This document shows positions 16,923-24,549 of a stretch of DNA of 64,000 nucleotides, piece after piece. The position numbers and the translations under genes are program-made. The DNA comes from Merdivicinus sp050943495 (GTDB taxonomy: Bacteria > Bacillota > Clostridia > Oscillospirales > Ruminococcaceae): NCBI GenBank assembly GCA_050943495.1, contig JBMNPH010000001.1, positions 372,001-436,000 of the forward strand, read 5' to 3'. The notes under the pieces are model-generated. The model was not told where the DNA came from, ran no database searches, and saw only the letters and a program-made list of their open reading frames with translations. The stretch's first letter is position 1. Every line of letters begins with the position of its first letter.

Positions 16923-17681
16923 ATGAAAATGGGGTTTCAAATTTCCAGTGTACGGGCATATTTGAGCGAGCCGAAGCAGACTCAGGAGACGATACAGAAA
17001 CTGGCTTGTATGGGCTGGAAAGAGATGCAAATGCAGTGGATTGCACCGGAGGTTCCGGATGAAGTGGTAGCGGAGTCACTCAAACAGAACGGAATCCATG
17101 CAATCGGGGTGCAGGATAAAACAGATGCAGTGCGGCAGAATCTGGAACGGATGATTACACAGAATCACCTGTGGGGAGGTCGGTATCTGACAACAAGTGG
17201 GATTCCAGCCGATTGTTTTACGACAGAAGGATTGAAATGTTTTGCAGAGGAATTGCAGAAATTGGAGCAACGTCTGCAATCGGAAGGCATGCTGTTGACC
17301 TTTCACCCGATTTATTCAGATTATGTGCCGGTGGATGGAAAGCCGGCAGCGGAAATACTATTGGATTTGATGCCGGAAATGCAGCTCACACTTTGTGTCT
17401 ATCATGCGGTGAAGGGGGCGGTAGATCCCTGCCGGTTGCTGCGGAAATATGCGGGACGGACAGATATTGTTCACCTGAAGAACTCGGTTGTCCTGTCAGA
17501 CGGACGGGAAGCACTAATGCCGGTGGGACAGGGCAACATTAATTGGCCTCCCATTTTGGACGTCTGCCGGGAAACCGGTGTGAAATGGGTGCTGGCAGAA
17601 CAGGAACGATGGGAAAAAGATGCGTTTCTCTGTATGAAGGAGAGTTATGACTATCTGAAGGGTCTGGAACTGGAATCATAA
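16923..17681 (+). CDS. sugar phosphate isomerase/epimerase-like TIM barrel protein
   Basis: 252 residues. The ATG at 16923 follows GGGGGT; an upstream in-frame TTG lies inside the promoter and is rejected. The sequence follows the xylose isomerase-like barrel plan: FQISSVR strand 1, LTFHPIYSD with a His-x-x-Tyr at mid-barrel, CVYHAVKG, DIVHLKN with metal-ligand-like His, VGQGNINW and VLAEQE with a Glu at the end of strand 8. Substrate unknown. First gene of a three-gene run with the ABC-F and glycerophosphodiesterase genes. Confidence 0.85.
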   Translation: MKMGFQISSVRAYLSEPKQTQETIQKLACMGWKEMQMQWIAPEVPDEVVAESLKQNGIHAIGVQDKTDAVRQNLERMITQNHLWGGRYLTTSGIPADCFTTEGLKCFAEELQKLEQRLQSEGMLLTFHPIYSDYVPVDGKPAAEILLDLMPEMQLTLCVYHAVKGAVDPCRLLRKYAGRTDIVHLKNSVVLSDGREALMPVGQGNINWPPILDVCRETGVKWVLAEQERWEKDAFLCMKESYDYLKGLELES

Positions 17682-17702
17682 GAAAGAACAGGAGAATTAG
17701 GA

Positions 17703-19487
17703 TTGATACTGCTTGCAGCGGAAAACATAAAAAAACGATACAGCGAGAAAACCCTGCTGGAGGGCGTGAACCTGAATCTGAGCGAAGGAGAAAAGACCGG
17801 TCTGATCGGTGTGAACGGAACCGGAAAAACCACATTTTTGCGGATTATAGCCGGAGTGGAGACGCCGGATAAGGGAACTGTGTCCCGGTTTGGAAAAATA
17901 CGGGTGAGCTATTTGCCGCAGAATCCGGACTTTCAGCCTGGCTTGACAGTATTGCAGCAGGTAGAACGTGGGATTTCCGCAGATGTTTCGGAAAGTGTCG
18001 GTTATGAAGGAAAGGCGATGCTGACCCGGTTGGGCATAACAGATTTTGATGCGGAAGTTTCTACCTTATCCGGCGGACAGAAAAAGCGGGTTGCAATTGC
18101 GGCAGCATTGGCACATCCCTGTGATATTTTAATTATGGATGAGCCAACCAACCATTTGGACAGTGAAATGGTGGCATGGCTGGAAGAATATCTCCGGAAA
18201 TTTAAAGGCGCCTTGCTTCTGGTTACCCATGACCGTTATTTTTTGGATCGTGTCACCAATCAGATTGCCGAACTCGATCAGGGATTTTTGTATCTGTATC
18301 AGGCAAATTACAGCGGTTTTCTGGCGTTGAAGGCGGAACGGGAGGAAATGGCTGCGGCATCGGAACGGAAGCGGCAGAGCCTTCTCAAAAAGGAATTGGA
18401 ATGGGCAGCGCGCGGTGCACGGGCACGCGGAACGAAAAGCCAGTATCGTCTTGACCGGCTGGAGGAGTTGAAACAGGGAGGCATGGCAATGCCCTCGGGA
18501 GAATTGACACTGGAATCCATTGCCTCGCGGCTGGGACGTAAGGTGATTGAGGCGGAAAATATTTCCAAAGGATATGGCGCTCGGATATTATTTTCCGATT
18601 TTGATCTGCTGATTCAACGGGATGCGCGGATTGGCATTATCGGTCCAAACGGATGCGGGAAATCTACCCTGATGAAAACGCTGGGCGGCCTGATTGCGCC
18701 GGATACTGGAAAGGTAGAAATGGGAGAAACCGTAAAAATCGGATTTTTTTCCCAGGAGTCGGAAGAAATGGATTCTTCCCTGCGTGTAATTGATTATTTA
18801 CGCAGCTTTGGGGAGATTTTGGAAACTCCGGATGGGAAGATTACAGCGAGTCAGATGCTGGAACGTTTCCTGTTTCCGCCGATTCAGCATTATACGGAAA
18901 TTTTTCGCCTTTCGGGTGGAGAACGCCGTCGGCTATTCCTGTTGGGAATCCTGATGGGAGCACCCAATGTGCTTTTGCTGGACGAGCCGACCAATGACCT
19001 CGATATCAGTACATTACGTATTTTGGAAGACTATCTGGAATCCTTTCCAGGTGCAGTTCTGGCAGTCTCGCATGACCGGTATTTTCTGGATCGGGTTGCA
19101 GACGAAATTCTCAGCTTTGAACAGGGAACGATCTGCCGTACTCTGGGCGGTTACACCGATTGGCTGGAGAACCATCAAGCATTGGAGGCTGAGAAAACTC
19201 CGGTAAAAAAAGAGACTTCCCAGCAGCAGCGGAGAAGCCGAGAACAGAAGCTGAAATTTACCTATAAAGAACAGAAAGAATACGAAACCATCGATGCGGA
19301 CATTGCTGCATTGGAACAGCAGATTGCGGAAACCGAAGCGGAAATTGCCGCAAAATCCAGTGACTTCAGTGCCTTGGAAGAACTGCTTGCTAAGAAAGCA
19401 GAGCTGGAAGTGGCGTTGGAACAGAAGACAGACCGTTGGCTGTATCTGACCGATCTGGCGGAGCGGATTGAGGCACAGAATAAATAA
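17703..19487 (+). CDS. ABC-F family ATPase (Uup/YdiF type)
   Basis: 594 residues with two ABC domains and no membrane segments. Domain 1: Walker A GVNGTGKT, signature LSGGQKKR, Walker B ILIMDEPTNHLD. Domain 2: GPNGCGKS, LSGGERRR, VLLLDEPTNDLD. An interdomain linker rich in Arg and Ala lies near 215-265 and a C-terminal coiled coil near 510-590. TTG start at 17703 with AGGAG eight bases upstream. Such proteins act at the ribosomal E site to rescue or tune translation; the linker is not long enough to claim antibiotic resistance. Confidence 0.93.
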   Translation: MILLAAENIKKRYSEKTLLEGVNLNLSEGEKTGLIGVNGTGKTTFLRIIAGVETPDKGTVSRFGKIRVSYLPQNPDFQPGLTVLQQVERGISADVSESVGYEGKAMLTRLGITDFDAEVSTLSGGQKKRVAIAAALAHPCDILIMDEPTNHLDSEMVAWLEEYLRKFKGALLLVTHDRYFLDRVTNQIAELDQGFLYLYQANYSGFLALKAEREEMAAASERKRQSLLKKELEWAARGARARGTKSQYRLDRLEELKQGGMAMPSGELTLESIASRLGRKVIEAENISKGYGARILFSDFDLLIQRDARIGIIGPNGCGKSTLMKTLGGLIAPDTGKVEMGETVKIGFFSQESEEMDSSLRVIDYLRSFGEILETPDGKITASQMLERFLFPPIQHYTEIFRLSGGERRRLFLLGILMGAPNVLLLDEPTNDLDISTLRILEDYLESFPGAVLAVSHDRYFLDRVADEILSFEQGTICRTLGGYTDWLENHQALEAEKTPVKKETSQQQRRSREQKLKFTYKEQKEYETIDADIAALEQQIAETEAEIAAKSSDFSALEELLAKKAELEVALEQKTDRWLYLTDLAERIEAQNK

Positions 19488-19506
19488 AGTGGAAGAGGTG
19501 CGGGTT

Positions 19507-20259
19507 ATGACAGAAATTCAGGCACATCGGGGTGCAAGTGCTGAATGCCCCGAAAATACGATGGCAGCATTTCGGCGTGCAGCGGAATTAGGTGTCAAGG
19601 GGGTGGAATTGGACGTATATTTGCTACCAGATGGAAATTTGGTAGTCCACCACGATGATAAACTGGGACGCTGCGAGCTGGAAGCGGAAGGCAGCATCTA
19701 TGAATATACAGCAGCTCAACTGTGCAAAATGGATGTTGGAACAAAATTTTCGCCGGACTTTGCAGGCGAACATATTCCCACCTTTCGGGAAGTGCTAGAT
19801 TTTCTGGTGAAGACACCGCTCTTTCTGAATGTAGAAATTAAAGCAGCAACCGGCTTTCTTACCGGAATAGAGGATCATGTTCTGAAACTCCTCCGGGAAT
19901 ACGACATGGAAAAACGCAGTATGATTTCTTCGTTCCACCATTTCATTTTAACAGAAATTCGAAAAAAATACCCGGAGATGCCAGTAGGGGCACTCTATTC
20001 GCGAAATTATGGGATCGATATGGTGGAATATGCCTGCAAATGGGGATTCCATGCGCTTCACAGCAAGTATCCGCTCGTTGATGCGGAGTTGGTAAAGCGG
20101 GCGCATGAGGCAGGACTTGCCGTCAATGTGTGGACAGTCGACCAACCTGACGATATTCAGCGGATGCTAGACATCGGCGTAGATCATATTATCAGCAACA
20201 ATCCGGCGCTTGCACAAGAGATTGCCTCTAAGCAAGGTTCGCCAGCATGCCGAGAATAA
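19507..20259 (+). CDS. glycerophosphodiester phosphodiesterase
   Basis: 250 residues. HRGA (His7-Arg8), VELDVYL (Glu34, Asp36), HHDD (His49), EIKAA and the C-terminal NVWTVDQP motif make up the GDPD active site. No signal peptide, so cytoplasmic: hydrolysis of glycerophosphodiesters to glycerol-3-phosphate and an alcohol. ATG at 19507 with GAAGAGG upstream. Its last 32 bases overlap the convergent zinc-ribbon gene. Confidence 0.94.
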   Translation: MTEIQAHRGASAECPENTMAAFRRAAELGVKGVELDVYLLPDGNLVVHHDDKLGRCELEAEGSIYEYTAAQLCKMDVGTKFSPDFAGEHIPTFREVLDFLVKTPLFLNVEIKAATGFLTGIEDHVLKLLREYDMEKRSMISSFHHFILTEIRKKYPEMPVGALYSRNYGIDMVEYACKWGFHALHSKYPLVDAELVKRAHEAGLAVNVWTVDQPDDIQRMLDIGVDHIISNNPALAQEIASKQGSPACRE

Positions 20260-20476
20260 AGAAAAAGAGATAAAATACAACAAATAAAAATCCGAATATG
20301 ATACAGCCTCCGACTATCAAAAGATGAAGTGTGCGCTGAGACGGATCCTGTTTTCCGGTGGGATTATGAAACTGCTGGAAAACAGGAGGACGATTTTGTT
20401 CCTGAACAGAAATCGGCGTTTTGCAGAGCGGGCAAATATTTTCGGAAGTTTGATAGCCGCATTTGGGACAGAACAT
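20228..20476 (-). CDS. zinc-ribbon protein with C-terminal membrane segment
   Basis: 82 residues, AAAGGAG RBS. N-terminal ribbon CPKCGYQTSENICPLC (two Cys-x2-Cys pairs), a Pro/Gln-rich linker, then one or two hydrophobic segments (about residues 50-80). A common type of small membrane zinc-ribbon protein with no known function. Its stop end overlaps the GDPD gene on the other strand. Confidence 0.8.
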   Translation of the reverse strand: MFCPKCGYQTSENICPLCKTPISVQEQNRPPVFQQFHNPTGKQDPSQRTLHLLIVGGCIIFGFLFVVFYLFFFILGMLANLA

Positions 20477-20616
20477 AAAAATGTCTCCTTTTGTAGAAAA
20501 TGGAAAAAATTTATCTAATTATTTGTTTGAAAGAGAATGAATTTGATTACTTGTCATAAGTATATAATATTTTTTCGTTGAAATCAAGGAAAATTTGAAA
20601 AATTATATAAATATGC

Positions 20617-20645
20617 TTGACAATTCATAAAAAAGAGTGTATGAT
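20617..20645 (+). promoter_or_regulatory. sigma-A type promoter for sigma factor gene
   Basis: TTGACA (20617-20622), 17-base spacer, TATGAT (20640-20645). It lies about 35 bases before the ATG at 20680. Confidence 0.75.
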
Positions 20646-20679
20646 ATTGTTATCGCAGAAAGAACAGGTGAAAACCCGG

Positions 20680-21246
20680 ATGAACGCATGGTCTCAGAAA
20701 TCTGATGTAGAATTGGTGGAACTTTATCGCCAACGGAATAGTGAGGCACTTGCCGAATTGATGGGGAGGTATTTGCCGGGAATTCACAAAAATGCGATGC
20801 AGTATCAGGATGTTCTTGATTTTGATGACTTGGTCCAGGAAGGTTGTATTGGCCTTCTGGATGCCGTCAGAAGCTTTCACCGTGACAATCACACTCAGTT
20901 CAGTACGTATGCTATGGTTTGCATCCGAAATCGAATGCGGAAAGCTGTTGAGAAATGTCGGAGTAATAAGGCACGTCTTTTAACAGAAAGTCTTCCGCTT
21001 GATGATGCAGCAATTCGTCCCGATTCTTTGACGCCCGAAAAAATCTGTATGGATAAAGAAACTCTTGCTGCAGTTATGGAGGCTGTTCATACAGAATTAT
21101 CACTATTGGAACGTCAAATTTTGTTCGCAAGTCTTTCGGGAGAGAATTACCAGACAATAGCAGATTGCTTGAATATTTCGCCCAAGTCAGTTGATAATGC
21201 TCTGCAGCGCGTCCGCCGAAAACTAAAATCGATCCATCGGCCCTGA
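20680..21246 (+). CDS. sigma-70 family RNA polymerase sigma factor
   Basis: 188 residues from the ATG at 20680, preceded by AGGTG; in-frame starts at 20617 and 20641 overlap the promoter. Region 2 has DFDDLVQEGCIGLLDAV and a region 2.4-like helix FSTYAMVCIRNRMRKAVE; region 4 has LLERQILFASLSGENYQTIADCLNISPKSVDNALQRVRRKL, a helix-turn-helix. Region 3 is short. The layout is nearer to SigH-like sporulation/competence sigma factors than to ECF types. No anti-sigma gene adjoins it; the regulon is unknown. Confidence 0.88.
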   Translation: MNAWSQKSDVELVELYRQRNSEALAELMGRYLPGIHKNAMQYQDVLDFDDLVQEGCIGLLDAVRSFHRDNHTQFSTYAMVCIRNRMRKAVEKCRSNKARLLTESLPLDDAAIRPDSLTPEKICMDKETLAAVMEAVHTELSLLERQILFASLSGENYQTIADCLNISPKSVDNALQRVRRKLKSIHRP

Positions 21247-21260
21247 TTCGTTGTCGTTAT

Positions 21261-21325
21261 GCCCCAGTAGCTTAATCGCAGAGCGTTGCTAGTCAAAGGT
21301 GACGGTGCAATTCCGTCGGCGGGCA
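21261..21325 (+). ncRNA. tRNA-like element in leader of zinc-ribbon gene
   Basis: 65 bases that look like a shortened tRNA: TAGCTTAAT...AGAGC reads as a D arm, and GACGG-TGCAATT-CCGTC as a T arm with a 5 bp stem and 7-base loop close to the usual GGTTCAATTCC. The ends pair only as GCCC with GGGC, and the anticodon arm is 6-7 bases too short, with only TTG...CAA pairing. So it is not a normal tRNA. It lies between the sigma factor stop and the zinc-ribbon gene. It could be a decayed tRNA or a structured mRNA leader. Confidence 0.4.
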
Positions 21326-21357
21326 AAATATTTTTATCCTAAGCGAGGTATATGATT

Positions 21358-21636
21358 ATGTTCGAAGACAAAACCCTGAAATGCAAGGAATGCGGCAAAG
21401 AGTTTGTTTTTACCGCCGGCGAGCAGGAATTCTATGCAGAGAGAGGCTTTGAAAATGAGCCCCAGAGATGTAAAGAATGCCGTGCTGCACGGAAGAACAG
21501 CACCAAAACCCAGAGAGAGATGTATGTAGCTACTTGTGCTGCATGCGGCGCTGAGGCAAAGGTTCCCTTCAAACCCCGTGAAGATCGTCCTGTATATTGC
21601 AGTGAATGCTTTGCGAAAATGAAGGAAGAGGCATAA
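21358..21636 (+). CDS. zinc-ribbon domain protein (zf_Tbcl type)
   Basis: 92 residues. Two zinc-binding parts: CKECGKEFVFTAGEQEFYAERGF...CKECR, and CAACGAEAKVPF...VYCSECF with C-terminal Cys-x2-Cys. This is the pattern of the common Clostridia zinc-ribbon family often named zf_Tbcl. The ATG at 21358 is preferred to 21352 because GAGGT lies 8 bases before it. Function not established; nucleic-acid or ribosome binding is plausible. Confidence 0.88.
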   Translation: MFEDKTLKCKECGKEFVFTAGEQEFYAERGFENEPQRCKECRAARKNSTKTQREMYVATCAACGAEAKVPFKPREDRPVYCSECFAKMKEEA

Positions 21637-21668
21637 TTTTTGCTTTAATCCCCAATTGTGCAAATAAT

Positions 21669-21701
21669 GAGAGGACCGGTTCAAAACCGGTCCTCTTTTT
21701 T
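21669..21701. terminator. bidirectional terminator between zinc-ribbon gene and hydF
   Basis: GAGGACCGGTT (21671-21681) and AACCGGTCCTC (21685-21695) form an 11 bp stem with a 3-base loop, followed by six T on the plus strand. The convergent hydF stop is in the T run. Confidence 0.88.
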
Positions 21702-22869
21702 ACCAGCAGATACGATCCATCATGCCATTCATATAGGCGATAGCAATGCCAAAATTGGTAATGGGAACTTTGTAGTGCTGCGCTTCACTGAGGCGGGAAA
21801 GCATATTTTTTCGGTTAATCATACAGCCGCCGCAGTGCAGCGCGACTTTGTAGTCCTGAAAATTTTCAGGAAATCCGGGACCGGAAAAAACATCAAAGGC
21901 AATAGGACCGCCGACATATTTTTCCAGAAGCTTCGGTAATTTCTGGCGGGCGATATCTCCTTCGAGAGCGTGGTGAGTACACGCTTCCAAAATAAGAACA
22001 CGGTCTCCCGGTTTAAGAGTGCGGAGAGCTTTCGCGCCTTCCAAAAAGGTCGTAATATCCCCTTTGTTCTGGGAAAGGAGGACAGAGAAGGAGGTTAGGG
22101 GAATGTCAGATGGGATCAATTCATTGACCTGGCGGAAAATTTGGGAGTCCACGATCACCAGATCCGGTTTCTGATTCAAAACAGCCAGCATCTCAGAAAT
22201 TCCGTCCGGAACAACTGAGATTACCCGGCAATGTCGGTCAAGTAATTCCCGTGTCATCTGTACCTGCGGTAGAATTAGCCGCCCTTTTGGTGCTTGAATG
22301 TCTTGCGGCATGACCAGCATGACCAGAGATCCTTCTGGTATCAGATGTGCGGTCATATAAGGAATTTCGAAATCTGTAGGGGCATTTTGAATGAGGAATT
22401 TTTTAAAAATTCCCATATCTGCCGGATTGGAAGCATCAAGGGAAAGCGAAGGAATTTCAAATGGGAGGGGAGAGGGCGTTTCTGTCCCAAAACAGTTTTG
22501 GATACAGATTGTTTTGACCTGATATTTTTGAAGGAGGGCAAGATATTTTGTTTCCTCCGTAAAATCTTGAACGCGGGAAGAAACGACTAGAACCGCTAAG
22601 TCCGTTTTCCGCATGACTTCATCTGTTTTCTGAGTACGCAAAGTGCCTAGTTCTGTGCTGTCATCCAGTCCAGCTGTATCAATGAGGACAACCGGTCCGA
22701 TCGGCAGTAATTCCATCGATTTATAAACCGGATCTGTTGTGGTGCCGGAAATTTCTGAAACAACGGAAATTTCCTGTCCGGCAAGTTGATTCATCAAAGT
22801 GGATTTTCCGCTGTTGGTACGGCCAAAAAAGGCAATGTGTAGTCGATTGGCACGAGGGGTTTCCTGCAT
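21700..22869 (-). CDS. hydF: [FeFe]-hydrogenase maturation GTPase HydF
   Basis: 389 residues. GTPase domain with GRTNSGKST, TTTDPVYK and DTAGLDD, a dimerisation domain, and the C-terminal iron-sulfur domain with Cys297 (EACTHH) and Cys346/Cys349 (HCGGC), the three conserved cluster ligands. Role: scaffold that delivers the 2Fe subcluster to the hydrogenase. RBS AAAGGAAG. Last gene of a three-gene minus-strand operon. HydE, HydG and a hydrogenase are not in the window, but the gene implies a fermentative anaerobe. Confidence 0.95.
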   Translation of the reverse strand: MQETPRANRLHIAFFGRTNSGKSTLMNQLAGQEISVVSEISGTTTDPVYKSMELLPIGPVVLIDTAGLDDSTELGTLRTQKTDEVMRKTDLAVLVVSSRVQDFTEETKYLALLQKYQVKTICIQNCFGTETPSPLPFEIPSLSLDASNPADMGIFKKFLIQNAPTDFEIPYMTAHLIPEGSLVMLVMPQDIQAPKGRLILPQVQMTRELLDRHCRVISVVPDGISEMLAVLNQKPDLVIVDSQIFRQVNELIPSDIPLTSFSVLLSQNKGDITTFLEGAKALRTLKPGDRVLILEACTHHALEGDIARQKLPKLLEKYVGGPIAFDVFSGPGFPENFQDYKVALHCGGCMINRKNMLSRLSEAQHYKVPITNFGIAIAYMNGMMDRICW

Positions 22870-22888
22870 GAAAAGAACTTCCTTTCTG

Positions 22889-23539
22889 TTACCAGCATAG
22901 CTGGCGAAATTGTTTCAGTGTATCATGACGTGCTTTCCAGTCAGGCAGAATCCCGGCCAGAGCACTGTAAAAGGCGGCAGAATGATCAAAATGAAGCAAA
23001 TGACACAATTCATGCGCCGCAACGAATTCGATACTGGCAAGCGGCGCTGCCATCAGCCTCCAAGAAAAATTGAGGGAGGATTTCGCCGAGCAGGATCCCC
23101 AACGTGTTTTGGCGCCGGTAATGCGGATTCCTTTGCACTCCACACCAAGTTTGTGGGAGAATTGCGCAATGAGAGGCGGAATATATAACTTGGCTTGCTG
23201 TCGGTAGAAATTTTCTGCTGCTTTACGGATTTCTGCATCATTTGCAAAAGGAGAAAGTGGGAGGATCAGTTTTCCATCATAAATGCCGGCCGGAAGATTT
23301 TCCCGCAGCCGAAGAGAATATTCGGTACCCAGAAAAGGCAGGCGGACTCCTTCGCCCAGATGTTGGGGAATTGGCGGAGATAACATGAGATTTGCCTCAA
23401 TCCAATCGGCTTTCTGTTGCAGAAATTGTTCGATTTGAAGTTTGGAAAGTCGAAGCGGCGCTCGTACTTCCACAATGCCACCCGGCAGAATGCGGACTGC
23501 CAGTGTTTTGCGTTTCGACCGGATTAGAGTATAATTCAT
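22889..23539 (-). CDS. YgjP-like metallopeptidase (DUF45/SprT-like)
   Basis: 216 residues from the ATG at 23539 (GGAGG 12 bases upstream); a TTG at 23548 is only 3 bases from the RBS. C-terminal zinc site AAHELCHLLHFDHSAAF (His-Glu-x-x-His plus downstream His) and the TRWGSCS motif typical of DUF45. Presumed zinc-dependent peptidase in the cytoplasm, substrate unknown. 18-19 bases from both neighbours. Confidence 0.88.
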   Translation of the reverse strand: MNYTLIRSKRKTLAVRILPGGIVEVRAPLRLSKLQIEQFLQQKADWIEANLMLSPPIPQHLGEGVRLPFLGTEYSLRLRENLPAGIYDGKLILPLSPFANDAEIRKAAENFYRQQAKLYIPPLIAQFSHKLGVECKGIRITGAKTRWGSCSAKSSLNFSWRLMAAPLASIEFVAAHELCHLLHFDHSAAFYSALAGILPDWKARHDTLKQFRQLCW

Positions 23540-23557
23540 GCGGATCAAGTGCCTCCA

Positions 23558-24430
23558 TTAGAAAATTGCAGCCATCCATTCGAAGATAGGATTCGCGAGA
23601 AACAAACCAGCTGTATAGCTGGCAACATTTGCGCAGATTGCACAGAGAACCCGTCGCGTTTTACCTTTTTCCGGCAGGAGTTTGTAAAATACGAAGGCTT
23701 CGATCGCAGTGATCACAAGTTCTGCTGGAATCTGGTAAAGCATGTCAATGATAAAAATTTGGGGCGCACCAGCTGTTTTTATACTCCAGATCAGGAGATA
23801 CAGTAACAGTTGGGTTGCCGCATTGAGCAGCAAAAACATGCCCCAGTGTCGCTTTAAGGAAAAACCGAAAAGCAGAAAAATGATACTTTCCAGGATCAAA
23901 GTCGGGATCAGTGTACTCAGATATTGGAAAGGGTAGGCAAGCTGCCACGGAACTTGAGAAACTTCACCGGTTTCCGCGTCAAAACGGATGGTCGTCCGAA
24001 AAACATGGACATTTACAACATCGGAAACGACCGTTTTACCGCCTTCTGCGGCTAGAATAATACGGAACTCATCCGGCGGAAGGTAACTAAAGATATGTAC
24101 CATCTCAGTGCCATCTAGTTCTCCGGTGAGAGATCCTCCCAACGGTGCAGAAGAGGCATCCAAAAGAGCAGGATTCCATCCTTGATCTGATAGGGATCGC
24201 AGTCCCGCCAGCAATTCCGGATCTGCATTGGCCAACTCCTCTTCCGAAAGGTTTTCATAATGTCCCGGCTTTCCGGTAATTAATAAATCCAGATAATAGG
24301 TTCCTTCCGGAGGATTTTTTACCCGGATTGTCACCATTGGCTTTGGTCCCATATCTGCGGAGACGGGACACGAAATGGAGAATGCGAGAAGAATGCAGAG
24401 GAAAAGCGAGAAAAGAAACTTGTTTTTCAT
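23558..24430 (-). CDS. secreted/membrane hypothetical protein
   Basis: 290 residues from the ATG at 24430 (AGGAG 9 bases upstream). Signal peptide (basic start, hydrophobic core, likely cleavage after PVSA), an extracytoplasmic domain of about 150 residues that includes a MGPKPMVTIRVKNPPEG opening, then four hydrophobic segments in the C-terminal half. Not recognised beyond this. First gene of the operon with the YgjP-type peptidase and hydF. Confidence 0.78.
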   Translation of the reverse strand: MKNKFLFSLFLCILLAFSISCPVSADMGPKPMVTIRVKNPPEGTYYLDLLITGKPGHYENLSEEELANADPELLAGLRSLSDQGWNPALLDASSAPLGGSLTGELDGTEMVHIFSYLPPDEFRIILAAEGGKTVVSDVVNVHVFRTTIRFDAETGEVSQVPWQLAYPFQYLSTLIPTLILESIIFLLFGFSLKRHWGMFLLLNAATQLLLYLLIWSIKTAGAPQIFIIDMLYQIPAELVITAIEAFVFYKLLPEKGKTRRVLCAICANVASYTAGLFLANPIFEWMAAIF

Positions 24431-24451
24431 CACAATCATCTCCTTTTTTTC

Positions 24452-24480
24452 AGTATAGCATATTGCGGCAGGATTTGCAA
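24452..24480 (-). promoter_or_regulatory. promoter for membrane protein-ygjP-hydF operon
   Basis: Minus strand TTGCAA (24475-24480), 17-base spacer, TATACT (24452-24457) with an upstream TGC that makes it an extended -10. Confidence 0.7.
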
Positions 24481-24498
24481 AACATTTCCCAGAAAATC

Positions 24499-24527
24499 TT
24501 GTATCCCGGAAAAAAATATGGTACAAT
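24499..24527 (+). promoter_or_regulatory. promoter for coaBC operon
   Basis: TTGTAT (24499-24504), 17-base spacer, TACAAT (24522-24527), 22 bases before the coaBC ATG. Confidence 0.65.
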
Positions 24528-24549
24528 ACCAAAAAAGGAGTTGATCATC

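Noticed and set aside
17703..19487. ABC-F antibiotic resistance protein
   Set aside because: The C-terminal coiled coil and linker fit housekeeping Uup/YdiF-type proteins; no regulatory leader peptide is seen.
21261..21325. Functional tRNA gene
   Set aside because: Acceptor stem pairs at only four positions and the anticodon arm is too short; kept only as a tRNA-like element.
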